From NCBI RefSeq assembly GCF_947494025.1, contig NZ_CANLTQ010000003.1, positions 62,001-126,000 of the forward strand: DNA of 64,000 bases, given 5' to 3'. How positions within the stretch are numbered: the first letter of the stretch is position 1; each line of letters starts with the position of its first letter. Position numbers and translations under genes: made by a program. The notes beneath the pieces were generated by a model, which saw only the letters and a list, made by a program, of their open reading frames with translations, had not been told where the DNA came from and did no database searches. This document shows, one piece after another, positions 9,143 to 20,228 of this stretch. The stretch is from an uncultured Jannaschia sp. GTDB taxonomy: Bacteria > Pseudomonadota > Alphaproteobacteria > Rhodobacterales > Rhodobacteraceae.

Positions 9143-10114
9143 CTACTGGATCAGCGCCGAAAGGTTCTCGCGCGCCGCGTCGTTCACCCATTGCGACCAG
9201 ATGTCCGAGTTATTGCTCAGGAAGTACACGGCGGTCTCATCGGCGGACGCGCTGTTCTCCTCCTGCCAGGCGAGCAGGCCGTTCATCTGCTCGTTGGTGA
9301 AGGCGAGGTTCGACAGCATCTCCGTGACCTCGGGGTGGCTTTCCACGAAGTCGGGGGTCACGACCGTCTTCACCGGGGCGGGCGGGAAGGAGGACATGCC
9401 GACCTCCTCGCAATCCGGGTCGGCGTTGCAGGCATGCGCTTCGGCATCGTAGGGACCGAGGTCGACCTGCACCATCTCGTACTGGCCGAGGATCGAGGTC
9501 GGCGCCCAGTAGTAGCCGAGCCAGGGCTCCTCGTTCTCGTAGGCCGAGGCGATCGAGGTCGCCATGGTCTCGCCGGACCCGTGCTGGAAGATCTCGAAGC
9601 CCGAATCGTCGAAGCCGGTCGCGCGGAAGATGCCGTTGTTGATGTTCTTGCAGCCCCAGCCCTCGGGGCATTGGTGGAAACGAGCCCCGGCCAGCTCGGG
9701 ATTGGCCATCAGCCCCTCGATCGTGGTCAGTTCGGGATGCGCGTCGGCGAGGTATTTCGGGATCCACCAGCCGTCGACGCCCCCGTCGGAGAGCACGTCG
9801 GTCAGGGTCGCGATCGACCCTTCCTCGTGCATCTCGTCATAGATCGGCGTGCCGTTGGTCCAGAGCTCGGTCACGATGTCGGGCTCTCCGGTCTCGGCCA
9901 CGGAGACCAGGGCGGGGACGTTTGAGGAGGGGACGACGCGCACGTCGCAGCCATAGCCCTGCGCCATGAGGAAGTCGGCGACGCTGGTAACGACCGCGGC
10001 GGAGGCCCAGTTCATCTCGGTGATCGTGACCTCGCCGCAATCCTGCTGCGCGAAGGCGGCCCCGCCGAGGGCCGCACCGGCCGCGACGACGGCGGTGGTG
10101 AGCAATGTCTTCAT
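9143..10114 (-). CDS. proX: Betaine/choline-type ABC transporter periplasmic binding protein
   Basis: A 323-residue exported solute-binding protein. A signal peptide of about 22 residues ends GGAAFAQQ. The mature part belongs to the OpuAC/ProX fold, with conserved tryptophan-rich patches (ELWTNGTPIY, GVDGWWIPKYL, EPWLGYYWAP) that in relatives build the aromatic cage for quaternary ammonium groups. Six cysteines are present, likely as disulfides. The RBS AGGGAG is 9 bases before the ATG. The exact ligand (glycine betaine, proline betaine or choline) cannot be read from the sequence. Confidence 0.88.
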   Translation of the reverse strand: MKTLLTTAVVAAGAALGGAAFAQQDCGEVTITEMNWASAAVVTSVADFLMAQGYGCDVRVVPSSNVPALVSVAETGEPDIVTELWTNGTPIYDEMHEEGSIATLTDVLSDGGVDGWWIPKYLADAHPELTTIEGLMANPELAGARFHQCPEGWGCKNINNGIFRATGFDDSGFEIFQHGSGETMATSIASAYENEEPWLGYYWAPTSILGQYEMVQVDLGPYDAEAHACNADPDCEEVGMSSFPPAPVKTVVTPDFVESHPEVTEMLSNLAFTNEQMNGLLAWQEENSASADETAVYFLSNNSDIWSQWVNDAARENLSALIQ

Positions 10115-10193
10115 TTGTCACTTACTCCCTGTCGAGGATGACCTCCGCGCACCGGCGGCGACCGAAGGCGGCACCATGTCCTAGCGGCCTGTT

Positions 10194-10209
10194 ACAAACC
10201 CGTGTTTGT
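10194..10209. promoter_or_regulatory. Inverted repeat upstream of the betaine transporter operon
   Basis: ACAAAC, 4 bases, GTTTGT: a small AT-rich dyad in an otherwise GC-rich gap, about 80 bases upstream of the binding-protein start. It could be an operator for a dimeric repressor or part of a promoter. Only the dyad itself is seen. Confidence 0.3.
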
Positions 10210-10276
10210 TCGAGGGTTCGCACGAAACGTTGCAAGGGTCCGCCAAGAGGTCAACCGGCTTCGGGCCAGGCTTTCG

Positions 10277-11086
10277 TCAGAACGCGACGTCCACGCCGGG
10301 CAGGTTCAGCGCCCGGAGAAGGTCGCGGACCTCCTGGCGGGCGGCGATGTTCGACAGGTTGAGGTTGGAGATGCCGATGTCGCGCAGGTCGAGCAGCGTC
10401 ATGCCCCGCGGGAACAGCTCCCGGAAGATGACCCGCTCCGAGAAGCCGGGTGCGACGCGGAAGCCGATCCGGCTCGACAATTCCTCGAGCGCCTGGCCCA
10501 TCTTGCGCTTGTTGTGCATTTCCTGCGCGCCGAGGCGGTTGCGCAGCACGATCCAGTCGATGGCGCGCAGCCCGGCCTTCGCGCGCAGCTGCCGGGCGTG
10601 CCACACCATCTCGGAATAGACGGAGGGACCGAGGATCCGGCCCGTCTCCGGCTCGATCCGGGCGAGCAGGTCGAAATCGACGAAGCTGTCGTTCAGGGGC
10701 GTGACCAGCGTATCGGCGAGGCTGTGGGCGACTTGGCTCAGTCGCGTATGGCTGCCGGGGCAGTCGATGACGATGAAGTCGCAATCCGCCTCGAGCTCCG
10801 CGACGGCGAGACCGAGGGACTTGTCGAACGGACTCTCGCCCTCGTCGATCTCCGCCCGGTCCACTTTCGGCAGACCCGTCGCGCGTGGCGTCGGCAGCGC
10901 GATGTCGTTCTTCGCGGCGTAGTCCGTTCGGTTCTCGAGGTAGCGCGTGAAGGTGCGCTGCCGCAGGTCGAGGTCCAGCGCGCCGACCCGCTGCCCGGAG
11001 CGGGAGAGCGCGGTCGCGGTGTGCATGCAGGAAGTGGACTTGCCGGAGCCGCCCTTTTCGTTGCCGAACACGATGATGTGCGCCAT
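10277..11086 (-). CDS. mipZ: MipZ-type ParA-family ATPase (division-site positioning)
   Basis: A 269-residue deviant Walker A ATPase: NEKGGSGKST at residues 9-18, DLDLRQRTFTRYLENR soon after, and FIVIDCPGS as the Walker B region. The DLDLRQRTxxRxxENR block is characteristic of MipZ, which in Caulobacter binds ParB near the origin and forms a gradient that keeps FtsZ away from the poles. The start at 11086 gives the native MAHIIVFGNEKGG. There is no ParB gene beside it. It lies downstream of rpmE but a terminator-like hairpin separates the two. Confidence 0.9.
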   Translation of the reverse strand: MAHIIVFGNEKGGSGKSTSCMHTATALSRSGQRVGALDLDLRQRTFTRYLENRTDYAAKNDIALPTPRATGLPKVDRAEIDEGESPFDKSLGLAVAELEADCDFIVIDCPGSHTRLSQVAHSLADTLVTPLNDSFVDFDLLARIEPETGRILGPSVYSEMVWHARQLRAKAGLRAIDWIVLRNRLGAQEMHNKRKMGQALEELSSRIGFRVAPGFSERVIFRELFPRGMTLLDLRDIGISNLNLSNIAARQEVRDLLRALNLPGVDVAF

Positions 11087-11213
11087 GCCGCGATCCCCGG
11101 TCGTCGTCCGCGCGCCCGTCTTATGCGGCAGGCGTGGCGATGCCCAGAAACCGACCGTGTGACGGGTTCGGAAAAGCCCGGCCGATGACAAATACGTCGC
11201 GGTCCGAACGAAA

Positions 11214-11239
11214 GACGCCGCCCCGGGGGGGACGGCGTC
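11214..11239 (-). terminator. Probable terminator of the trmD/rplS-rpmE unit
   Basis: A hairpin with arms GACGCCG and CGGCGTC around a C4/G4 inner stem, followed on the minus strand by TTTCGTT. It lies 23 bases past the rpmE stop and before mipZ. Confidence 0.55.
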
Positions 11240-11262
11240 GGTCGGTCGCGCGGGTGGCTGGC

Positions 11263-11484
11263 TCAGAAGCCGAGGCCGGCGTACTTGTTCTTGAACTTCG
11301 ACACGCGGCCGCCGGTATCCATCAGGCGGGAGGTGCCGCCGGTCCAGGCCGGGTGCACGCTGGGGTCGATGTCGAGCGAGAGCTGGTCGCCCTCCTTGCC
11401 CCAGGTCGAGCGCATCTGGATGACCGTGCCGTCGACCAGCTTCACGTCGATCGTGTGGTATTCGGGATGCAGATCCTTCTTCAC
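11263..11484 (-). CDS. rpmE: 50S ribosomal protein L31
   Basis: A 73-residue L31 reading [19 protein letters not shown] and ending KNKYAGLGF. It lacks the CxxC zinc-binding cysteines of the zinc-type L31, the form usual in alphaproteobacteria. The start is GTG at 11484 and overlaps the rplS stop (GTGA), so L31 is translationally coupled to L19. Confidence 0.95.
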   Translation of the reverse strand: MKKDLHPEYHTIDVKLVDGTVIQMRSTWGKEGDQLSLDIDPSVHPAWTGGTSRLMDTGGRVSKFKNKYAGLGF

Positions 11485-11870
11485 GACGCCTCTCCTTCGG
11501 TCTTCGGGGCACGGTAATTCGTTTGCTCCACGATCCGGGCCGATTTGCCGCGGCGGGTGCGGAGGTAGTAGAGCTTGGAGCGGCGGACGCGGCCGCGGCG
11601 CACCACGGTGATCTCGTCGATGTTGGTCGAGTGCAGCGGGAAAACGCGCTCCACGCCCTCCCCGAAAGAGATCTTGCGCACGGTGAACGAGCCGGCGATG
11701 CCGCCGCCATGCTTGCGGCTGATGCAGACACCTTCGTAGTTCTGCACCCGGGTCCGCGTCCCTTCGGTGACCTTGAAGCCGACACGGATGGTGTCGCCCG
11801 CCTTGAAGTCGGGGATCTTGTTGTCGAGCGCGGCGACTTGCTCCGCCTCGAGCTGTGCGATCAGGTCCAT
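11481..11870 (-). CDS. rplS: 50S ribosomal protein L19
   Basis: A 129-residue L19, at the interface of the two ribosomal subunits. Family blocks are [31 protein letters not shown] and [14 protein letters not shown]. The RBS AGGAGGG is 4-5 bases before the ATG. It follows trmD with a 121-base gap that holds a strong hairpin. In many bacteria it is in one operon with rpsP, rimM and trmD; here rpsP-rimM are about 34 kb away. Confidence 0.97.
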   Translation of the reverse strand: MDLIAQLEAEQVAALDNKIPDFKAGDTIRVGFKVTEGTRTRVQNYEGVCISRKHGGGIAGSFTVRKISFGEGVERVFPLHSTNIDEITVVRRGRVRRSKLYYLRTRRGKSARIVEQTNYRAPKTEGEAS

Positions 11871-11957
11871 CGGACCCTCCTATGGCTACGACGCGGTTTG
11901 CCCGCGGATGATGTCCTGTGCCACGGCGGCACGGCTTTTCTTTGTTGCGACGCAGTG

Positions 11958-11977
11958 CGCCCCGGCGGACCGGGGCG
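11958..11977 (-). promoter_or_regulatory. Strong hairpin in the trmD-rplS gap
   Basis: Perfect 8-base arms CGCCCCGG and CCGGGGCG around a 4-base loop, 15 bases after the trmD stop and about 90 bases before the rplS start. There is no T-run, so an intrinsic terminator is unlikely; an attenuator, mRNA processing or L19 leader structure is possible. Confidence 0.45.
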
Positions 11978-11991
11978 TTGCATGCGAGCCC

Positions 11992-12798
11992 CTACTGCGA
12001 GTCCGCTCCCCGATCAAGGGGGGAGCGGCGGGCTTCGTAGGCCGCCCACAGGTCGGGCCGTCGTTCGCGGGTCAGCCGCTCCGCCTCGGCGCGGCGCCAC
12101 GCCGCGACGTGGCCGTGATGACCGGAGGTCAGGACCTCAGGAATGCCGCGCCCGGCCCATTCGGCCGGTTTGGTGTATTGCGGATGTTCCAGAAGCCCGT
12201 GCGAGAAACTTTCCTCCTCGGTCGAGGCGGCGTTGCCCAGCACGCCCGGCAGAAGGCGTATGGTGGCATCGAGCATCGCCTGCGCCGCGAGTTCACCCCC
12301 GGTCAGGACGAAATCGCCGAGCGAGACCTCGAGGAGGCCGAAATGCTCGATCACGCGCTCGTCGAGCCCCTCGAACCGGCCGCAAAGGAACGTGGCCCCC
12401 GGACCGCGGGCGAGGTCGCGGGCCATGGTCTGGTCGAAGCGACGCCCGCGCGGGCTGGGATAGAGCATCGGACCGGCGCCGCGCGCCGCTTCCAGCGCGG
12501 GGCCCACCACGTCCGGCCGCAGCACGAGGCCGGCGCCGCCACCGGCGGGCGTGTCGTCGACGTTGCGGTGCCGGGTCAGACCGAAGCTCCGCAGGTCGGT
12601 CACCTCGAGCGACCAGATCCCGTTCCGCAGCGCGGTGCCCGAAAGGCTTTGTCCGAGGATGCCCGGAAACGCATCGGGCAGGAGCGTGACGATCCGGGCC
12701 TGCCACGCAGCTGCCAGCACCTCGTCCGCCATCAGGTCGCGCGGACGCAGGGAGGGGCGGATGGACTTGCGGCCATGGGATCGCGGAACGTCGCTCAT
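11992..12798 (-). CDS. trmD: tRNA (guanine(37)-N1)-methyltransferase TrmD
   Basis: A 268-residue SPOUT methyltransferase that makes m1G37 in tRNAs and prevents +1 frameshifting. The knot motifs are visible: GGGAGLVLRPDV, CGRFEGLDERVIEHF, GDFVLTGGELAAQ and LTSGHHGHVAAWRR. The first 30 residues (SHGRKSIRPSLRPRDLM) are an extension common in Rhodobacterales. The stop is 121 bases before rplS. Confidence 0.96.
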   Translation of the reverse strand: MSDVPRSHGRKSIRPSLRPRDLMADEVLAAAWQARIVTLLPDAFPGILGQSLSGTALRNGIWSLEVTDLRSFGLTRHRNVDDTPAGGGAGLVLRPDVVGPALEAARGAGPMLYPSPRGRRFDQTMARDLARGPGATFLCGRFEGLDERVIEHFGLLEVSLGDFVLTGGELAAQAMLDATIRLLPGVLGNAASTEEESFSHGLLEHPQYTKPAEWAGRGIPEVLTSGHHGHVAAWRRAEAERLTRERRPDLWAAYEARRSPLDRGADSQ

Positions 12799-12836
12799 GC
12801 GCCGGCCCTATAACGGCCCGGCGCCGAGCGGAAGCG

Positions 12837-12998
12837 TCACGCGATGGCGATGATGCCGAGCACGACGAGCAGGAAGATCACGAGCGCGATGACGATGAGG
12901 ATTTTCGCGCCGGTCAGGGCCATGCCGGAGACACGTCCCATCCCGAGAAAGGCCGCGATGGCGGCGACGGCGAGCAGGATGAGGATGAGTTCGAGCAT
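12837..12998 (-). CDS. DUF1328 small membrane protein
   Basis: A 53-residue protein starting MLELILILLAVAAIAAFLG and ending LLVVLGIIAIA. Two short hydrophobic helices are separated by GMGRVSGMALTGAK, which matches the YtjA/DUF1328 family of inner-membrane mini-proteins of unknown function. An AGGAACGGAGACC ribosome-binding region precedes the ATG. It is separate from the flanking genes by 38 and 63 bases. Confidence 0.8.
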   Translation of the reverse strand: MLELILILLAVAAIAAFLGMGRVSGMALTGAKILIVIALVIFLLVVLGIIAIA

Positions 12999-13061
12999 GT
13001 TGGTCTCCGTTCCTTGCGTGTCCGGCCAACGTCCCGCCCGATCCGCGGGTTCCGAGGTCGG

Positions 13062-14237
13062 CTAGATGATCGCGAGTTCGGGAAACGGCTGCTGCCTGAG
13101 GATCCGGTCCGGCGCGAAGGGCGCAAGGTCCAGCGTTTGGTAGCCGCCGGTCGTGATCCATTCGGCGACGCCGCGGCCCATGGCGGGCGATTGCTGCAGC
13201 CCGTGGCCCGAGAAGCCGTTGAGGATGACGAAGCCCGGAAGTTCGGGATGCGGCCCCACGATGGCGTTGGCATCGAGCACGTTCAGGTCGTAATGCCCGA
13301 CCCAGGACCGCTTGACCCGGATGCGTTCGAAGGCCGGGACGCGGGTGGCGACGATAGGCCAGACATGCTCTTCCCAGAGGTCCCATTCGCCGGCGAAGTC
13401 GTCGGGATCGACCGCCGGGTCGGTCGCGGGCGTGCAGCCGGCCATGTAGAGGGCCCCGTCGGTGCGGACATGGACGCCACTCGGGTCGATGGTGAGCGGC
13501 AGGTCCTGTTCCAGCGGCCGTTCCGCCTCGAACACCCAGGTGTAGCGCTTCCTCGGCTCCACCGGCAGGTCGAGTCCGGCCATCCGCGCCACCTCCGCCC
13601 CGCGCGTGCCGGCGGCGTCGACCACGATGTCGGCGGGCAGGGTGCGGCCGCTTGCGAGAGTGACGCCTCGCACCCGGCCGCCCCGCGTATCGATGCCCGT
13701 GACGGTGCCGTCGAGATAGGTAACGCCCCGCTCGCGCGCGAGGCGGCGCCACCACTCGAACATGGTGGTGCCGTCGAAATAGCCCTCGTCCCGCGTGCCG
13801 TGCGAGCCGAGAAGGATGCCGTTCATGTCGTAGAACGGCCAGCGCGCCGCCATCTCCTCCGGCGCCATCAGCCGCGTGCCCGCCCCGGCGGCGACCTGCA
13901 CCGCATGCGCTTGCCGCAGCCGTTCGGCCTTCGCCTCGTCGGCCGCGAGATAAAGGTAGCCGAAGGCGTGGAGGTGGATCGGCGGCACGCGGTCGTCGCC
14001 CATCCGCTCCCGGAAGGTCTTGAGGAACTCGACGCCGAACTGGCTGATCGCGACGTTGAGGGGGTTGCCGAACTGCTGGCGGATGCAGCTGTTGGTGAAG
14101 GCGGTGGCGCTGGCCTCATAGGACGGATCGCGTTCGACCACGGTCACCGAACCGGGCGGATGGCCCAGCTCGGTCAGCCACCAGGCGAGCGAGGAGCCCA
14201 TGATGGCCCCCCCGACGATCACGACGCGTTCGGACAT
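13062..14237 (-). CDS. FAD-dependent oxidoreductase of the DAO / sarcosine oxidase family
   Basis: A 391-residue flavoenzyme. The FAD dinucleotide motif is at the N-terminus (VVIVGGAIMGSSLAWWLTE), the middle holds the substrate domain, and near the C-terminus come DANAIVGPHPELPGF and NGFSGHGLQQSPAMGRG, which close the FAD site in this family. Likely substrates are N-methylated or plain amino acids (sarcosine, glycine, dimethylglycine); the sequence does not decide. I start at 14237, where AAGGAG sits 9 bases upstream. No partner subunits are adjacent. Confidence 0.85.
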   Translation of the reverse strand: MSERVVIVGGAIMGSSLAWWLTELGHPPGSVTVVERDPSYEASATAFTNSCIRQQFGNPLNVAISQFGVEFLKTFRERMGDDRVPPIHLHAFGYLYLAADEAKAERLRQAHAVQVAAGAGTRLMAPEEMAARWPFYDMNGILLGSHGTRDEGYFDGTTMFEWWRRLARERGVTYLDGTVTGIDTRGGRVRGVTLASGRTLPADIVVDAAGTRGAEVARMAGLDLPVEPRKRYTWVFEAERPLEQDLPLTIDPSGVHVRTDGALYMAGCTPATDPAVDPDDFAGEWDLWEEHVWPIVATRVPAFERIRVKRSWVGHYDLNVLDANAIVGPHPELPGFVILNGFSGHGLQQSPAMGRGVAEWITTGGYQTLDLAPFAPDRILRQQPFPELAII

Positions 14238-14301
14238 GGCAACGACTCCTTCCGGCACGACGCTACCTGTCACGCGCGCGCGTGCAAGCTTCCCCGATGC
14301 G

Positions 14302-15231
14302 CTAGTCGCGATGCGTGAGCGAGACGAAGACGTCTTCCAGGTCGGCCTCCTCGGTCCGCATGTCGCGGATCGAGATGCCGGCGGTGCGGATCGCCGCGAG
14401 CAGGCGCTCGGCCGACACGGTCTCGCGACCGTAGGAAAGCGCGAGCGCGCCGCCCGGGCGCCGTTCGAGCTCCACCCCCTCGGGCAGGTCGAACGCCTCC
14501 GGCTCCTCCTCGGGGACGATGACCATGGTCTTGCGGTCGAGGCGGTTGAGGAGGTTCTCCGTCCGGTCGCGCGCCACCAGCCCGCCCTCGGCGATGATGG
14601 CGATCTCGTCGCACATGTCCTGCGCCTCCTCGAGGTAGTGCGTGGTAAGGATGATCGTCATGCCGCGCTCGCGGTTGAGCATGCGGACGTTGCGCCACAG
14701 CATCTGCCTGAGTTCGATGTCCACGCCCGCCGTCGGCTCGTCGAGGACGAGGATCTGCGGATGGTGGACGAGGGCCTTGGCGAGCAGCAGCCGCCGTCGC
14801 ATGCCGCCGGACAGCGTGCGGGCATAGGCATCGGCCTTGTCGGCAAGTCCGACGAGGTCGAGGATCTCCGCCGTCGTCCGGTCGCGCTTCGGCACGCCGT
14901 AGAGCCCGGCCTGCACTTCCAGCGCGGCTTCCGGCGTGAAGAACGGGTCGAGGTTCAGCTCCTGCGGCATGACGCCGATGGCGGCGCGGGACTGGCGCGG
15001 GTTCCGGTCCTGGTCGAAGCCCCAGATGCGGACCTTGCCGGAGGTCTTGCGCACGAGCCCGGCCATGATGTTGATGGTCGTCGACTTGCCCGCCCCGTTC
15101 GGCCCGAGCAATCCGAAGATGCTGCCCGTCGGGATCGTGAGGTCGAGGCCCTTCAGCGCCTCCTTGGCGGGGGACTTCTTGTCGCCGCCATAAACCTTCC
15201 GCAGCGCTTCGATCTCGATGGCGTTCGTCAT
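14302..15231 (-). CDS. ABC transporter ATP-binding protein (YadG-like), orphan
   Basis: A 309-residue ATPase: Walker A LLGPNGAGKSTT near residues 40-51, Q-loop GVMPQELNLDPFF, signature LSGGMRRRLLLAK, Walker B ILVLDEPTAGVD and switch TTHYLEEAQ. This pattern matches ABC-2 exporters such as YadG. The expected membrane partner (YadH-like) is not next to it: the gene downstream encodes the FAD oxidoreductase on the same strand and the one upstream is divergent. It may pair with a permease elsewhere. Confidence 0.88.
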   Translation of the reverse strand: MTNAIEIEALRKVYGGDKKSPAKEALKGLDLTIPTGSIFGLLGPNGAGKSTTINIMAGLVRKTSGKVRIWGFDQDRNPRQSRAAIGVMPQELNLDPFFTPEAALEVQAGLYGVPKRDRTTAEILDLVGLADKADAYARTLSGGMRRRLLLAKALVHHPQILVLDEPTAGVDIELRQMLWRNVRMLNRERGMTIILTTHYLEEAQDMCDEIAIIAEGGLVARDRTENLLNRLDRKTMVIVPEEEPEAFDLPEGVELERRPGGALALSYGRETVSAERLLAAIRTAGISIRDMRTEEADLEDVFVSLTHRD

Positions 15232-15341
15232 GTCGGGCTCCGGGTGTTGCGCGTGCCCCGGCCGCTCAGGCATAAGCCGGTGACGGCCCACCTATTGCGG
15301 CCTCCACCCAGCGACAACCCAGCGACCCCCGAGGCCCGGAC

Positions 15342-15554
15342 ATGACCCACGGAACCCCGCGCTATCCGCACCGACAGCATGACCTGCCGCCGCCCGAGGT
15401 GGAGAAGGTCACCTCGTTGCGCGTGGCCTGCGACGGGGGCGAACCGGGGCTGGGCCATCCCCGCGTCTGGCTGACGATCGACCCGCAGATCGGCTTCGTC
15501 GATTGCGGCTATTGCGACAAGCGCTTCGAGCTCGAGGGTGGCGGCGGACACTAA
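15342..15554 (+). CDS. Zinc-finger domain protein (NDUFS6/CHCC type)
   Basis: A 70-residue protein with the pattern C30-DGGEPGLGH39-PRVWLTID and VDC55-GYC58-DKRFEL, the four zinc ligands of the CHCC zinc finger found in the complex I subunit NDUFS6. In alphaproteobacteria such stand-alone proteins are thought to help complex I assembly, which I infer from the family. It is divergent to the ABC ATPase gene. Confidence 0.85.
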   Translation: MTHGTPRYPHRQHDLPPPEVEKVTSLRVACDGGEPGLGHPRVWLTIDPQIGFVDCGYCDKRFELEGGGGH

Positions 15555-15580
15555 GGCGGAAACAATCCGCGCGACACGCG

Positions 15581-15595
15581 TTAATCGTTTCTTAA
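15581..15595 (+). promoter_or_regulatory. Perfect CtrA-type box (TTAA-N7-TTAA)
   Basis: TTAA, TCGTTTC, TTAA: an exact match to the full CtrA recognition site, 85 bases upstream of the hemolysin III-type gene. TTAA is rare in DNA this GC-rich. CtrA is the cell-cycle and motility regulator of alphaproteobacteria. Binding is untested. Confidence 0.45.
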
Positions 15596-15679
15596 TCGTG
15601 AGGATCACGACGCGTCGCCTTCGGCATGACGCAGCGTTGATTCCTCGATGCGTTATGAAACGGTGAACGGATCCGCGCT

Positions 15680-16366
15680 ATGATCGCCTGCATGACCGAC
15701 TGCCCCGAACGCCAGCTGGACGACGTCGCCCGCGTTTACGATCCGCTGGAGTTGCGGAGCGATGCCGTGGTTCACCTTGCCGGGCTCGTGCTCGCGGTGG
15801 CGGCCGTGCCGACGCTGATCACGCTGACCGCCACGCTGCGCGGCGACGCGCTCGGCATCGCCGCGGTCTCGGTCTACGGCGCGACGCTGATCGCGATGCT
15901 TTCCGCATCGCTGGCCTACAACCATGTCGGCAATCCCGCCTGGAAGGACCGGCTGCGCCGCCTCGATCTGGCGGCCATCTACCTCAAGATCGCAGGGACG
16001 GTGACGCCCTTCGCGCTCCTGTCGGGCACAGGAACGACGTTCCTCGCCGTGATGTGGACGGTCGCGGTCGTGGCGACGGCCACGGCCTTTCTGCGGCGAC
16101 GGCGCTCCACCGCGCTTTCCATCGGGATCGGGCTCGGCATGGGCTGGGCCGTGCTGATCGGCGGCGGGGAGGTCATTGCCACGACCTCGTGGCCGGTCTT
16201 CGCACTGATGCTCGCGGGTGGCATCCTCTATTCGCTGGGCACGCCGTTCCTCGTCCTCGATCGACTCAGGTTCCACAACGCGATCTGGCACGGCTTCGTG
16301 GTCGCGGCCTCGGTGATCTTCTTCGTGGCGATCCTGCTGCACGTCCTGGCGACGCGAGCCGCCTGA
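15680..16366 (+). CDS. Hemolysin III / PAQR-family membrane protein (TrhA-like)
   Basis: A 228-residue protein with about seven membrane helices. Family marks are the early DAVVHLAGL, SLAYNHVGNPAWKDRLRRLDLAAIYLKIAG and the late FHNAIWHGFVVAAS, whose histidines and aspartate form the metal-binding core of PAQR proteins. The name hemolysin III is historical; TrhA in E. coli affects membrane energetics and fatty-acid balance. The first ATG at 15680 is used, with an alternative at residue 5. A CtrA-type box lies upstream. Confidence 0.85.
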   Translation: MIACMTDCPERQLDDVARVYDPLELRSDAVVHLAGLVLAVAAVPTLITLTATLRGDALGIAAVSVYGATLIAMLSASLAYNHVGNPAWKDRLRRLDLAAIYLKIAGTVTPFALLSGTGTTFLAVMWTVAVVATATAFLRRRRSTALSIGIGLGMGWAVLIGGGEVIATTSWPVFALMLAGGILYSLGTPFLVLDRLRFHNAIWHGFVVAASVIFFVAILLHVLATRAA

Positions 16367-16442
16367 CGCGGCCACCCGCGCGGTGGCACCCCCCCGGCGT
16401 TCGTGGCATGACGTGCCCGATCAACTCCCGGAGGAACGCGCG

Positions 16443-19250
<2,808 letters not shown>

Positions 19251-19288
19251 TCTAGTTTAATGGAACTGCCGGTCCGGGAGGGGGGTCT

Positions 19289-19301
19289 GTATGCTGCATA
19301 C
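19289..19301. promoter_or_regulatory. Palindrome upstream of manganese catalase
   Basis: GTATGC, one base, GCATAC: a perfect 13-base palindrome ending 23 bases before the catalase ATG, in the region where a promoter or operator would be. Possible binding site for a dimeric regulator; none is identified nearby. Confidence 0.35.
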
Positions 19302-19324
19302 GACATGACCAAACGGAGCAGATC

Positions 19325-20152
19325 ATGTTTCATCATTCCAGCAAGCTGCAATACGAGGTCCGGGTCGACAATCCCGATCCGGTCTTCGCCAAGTATCTTC
19401 AGCAGGCCATCGGCGGGGTCGAGGGCGAGATCCGCGTCGCGATGCAGTACTTCTTTCAGGCGATGGGCGCCCGCGGCGACGCCCGCTTCCGCGACATGCT
19501 CATGATGACCGCGACGGAGGAGCTCAGCCATATCGAGTTTCTGGGCCACGCCGTCGCGCTCAACCTCGAGAAGGCACCGCTCTCGCAGCAGGAGGCCGCC
19601 GCGCAGGACAGCGTCGTCGGCGCGATCATGGGCGGCATGAACCCCCGCCACGTCCTGTCGTCCGGCCTTTCGGCCATGCCGGTGAACGCGAACGGCGTGC
19701 CCTTCGACATGAGCCACGTCTACGCGAGCGGCAACATCGCAGCCGACATGCTGGCCAACGCAATGGCGGAATCCTCGGGCCGGGTGCTGGCCTCGCGGCT
19801 CTATAACATGACCGACGATGCCGGGATGAAGGACATGCTGTCCTTCCTGATCGCGCGGGACACGATGCATCAGCAGCAATGGCTGGCCGTGATCGAGGAG
19901 CTGGGCGGCATCGAGGCGGCGCTTCCCATCCCGAACTCCACCCCGGAGGCGCACGAGGCGACGGAGCACAGCTACTATTTCCTCAACACCTCGCTGGACG
20001 AGCCGACGCCGCAGGGCGTGTGGACGAATGGCGGTCCGACGATGGACGGCCGCAGCACCTACACCGCGCGAGAGAAGGTGGAGCCGCTGGGCCAGAAGCC
20101 CGACCTCGGCAAGGCGCGCCCCGGCTCCGGCGCGCAGAAGGAACAGATCTGA
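19325..20152 (+). CDS. Manganese catalase
   Basis: A 275-residue non-haem catalase that removes hydrogen peroxide with a dimanganese centre. The ligands known for Lactobacillus Mn-catalase can all be placed: E35 (GGVEGEIR), E66 and H69 (TEELSHIE), E149 (NAMAESSGR) and H182 (RDTMHQQQW). No signal peptide, so it is cytoplasmic. An AACGGAGCAGATC ribosome-binding region precedes the ATG. A 13-base palindrome sits just upstream. The peroxiredoxin-like gene 1 kb downstream fits an oxidative-stress neighbourhood. Confidence 0.94.
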   Translation: MFHHSSKLQYEVRVDNPDPVFAKYLQQAIGGVEGEIRVAMQYFFQAMGARGDARFRDMLMMTATEELSHIEFLGHAVALNLEKAPLSQQEAAAQDSVVGAIMGGMNPRHVLSSGLSAMPVNANGVPFDMSHVYASGNIAADMLANAMAESSGRVLASRLYNMTDDAGMKDMLSFLIARDTMHQQQWLAVIEELGGIEAALPIPNSTPEAHEATEHSYYFLNTSLDEPTPQGVWTNGGPTMDGRSTYTAREKVEPLGQKPDLGKARPGSGAQKEQI

Positions 20153-20228
20153 GACGATCCGGGCGGCGGGACGGCCGCCGCCCGGCACCCGCGTTGCCGG
20201 CGTCCGGTGCCCGTGGCAGGACTCGGTC

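Noticed and set aside
19261-19324. EcfG-type general stress promoter before manganese catalase
   Set aside because: A GGAAC is present at 19262-19266, but no CGTT-like -10 lies at the right spacing.
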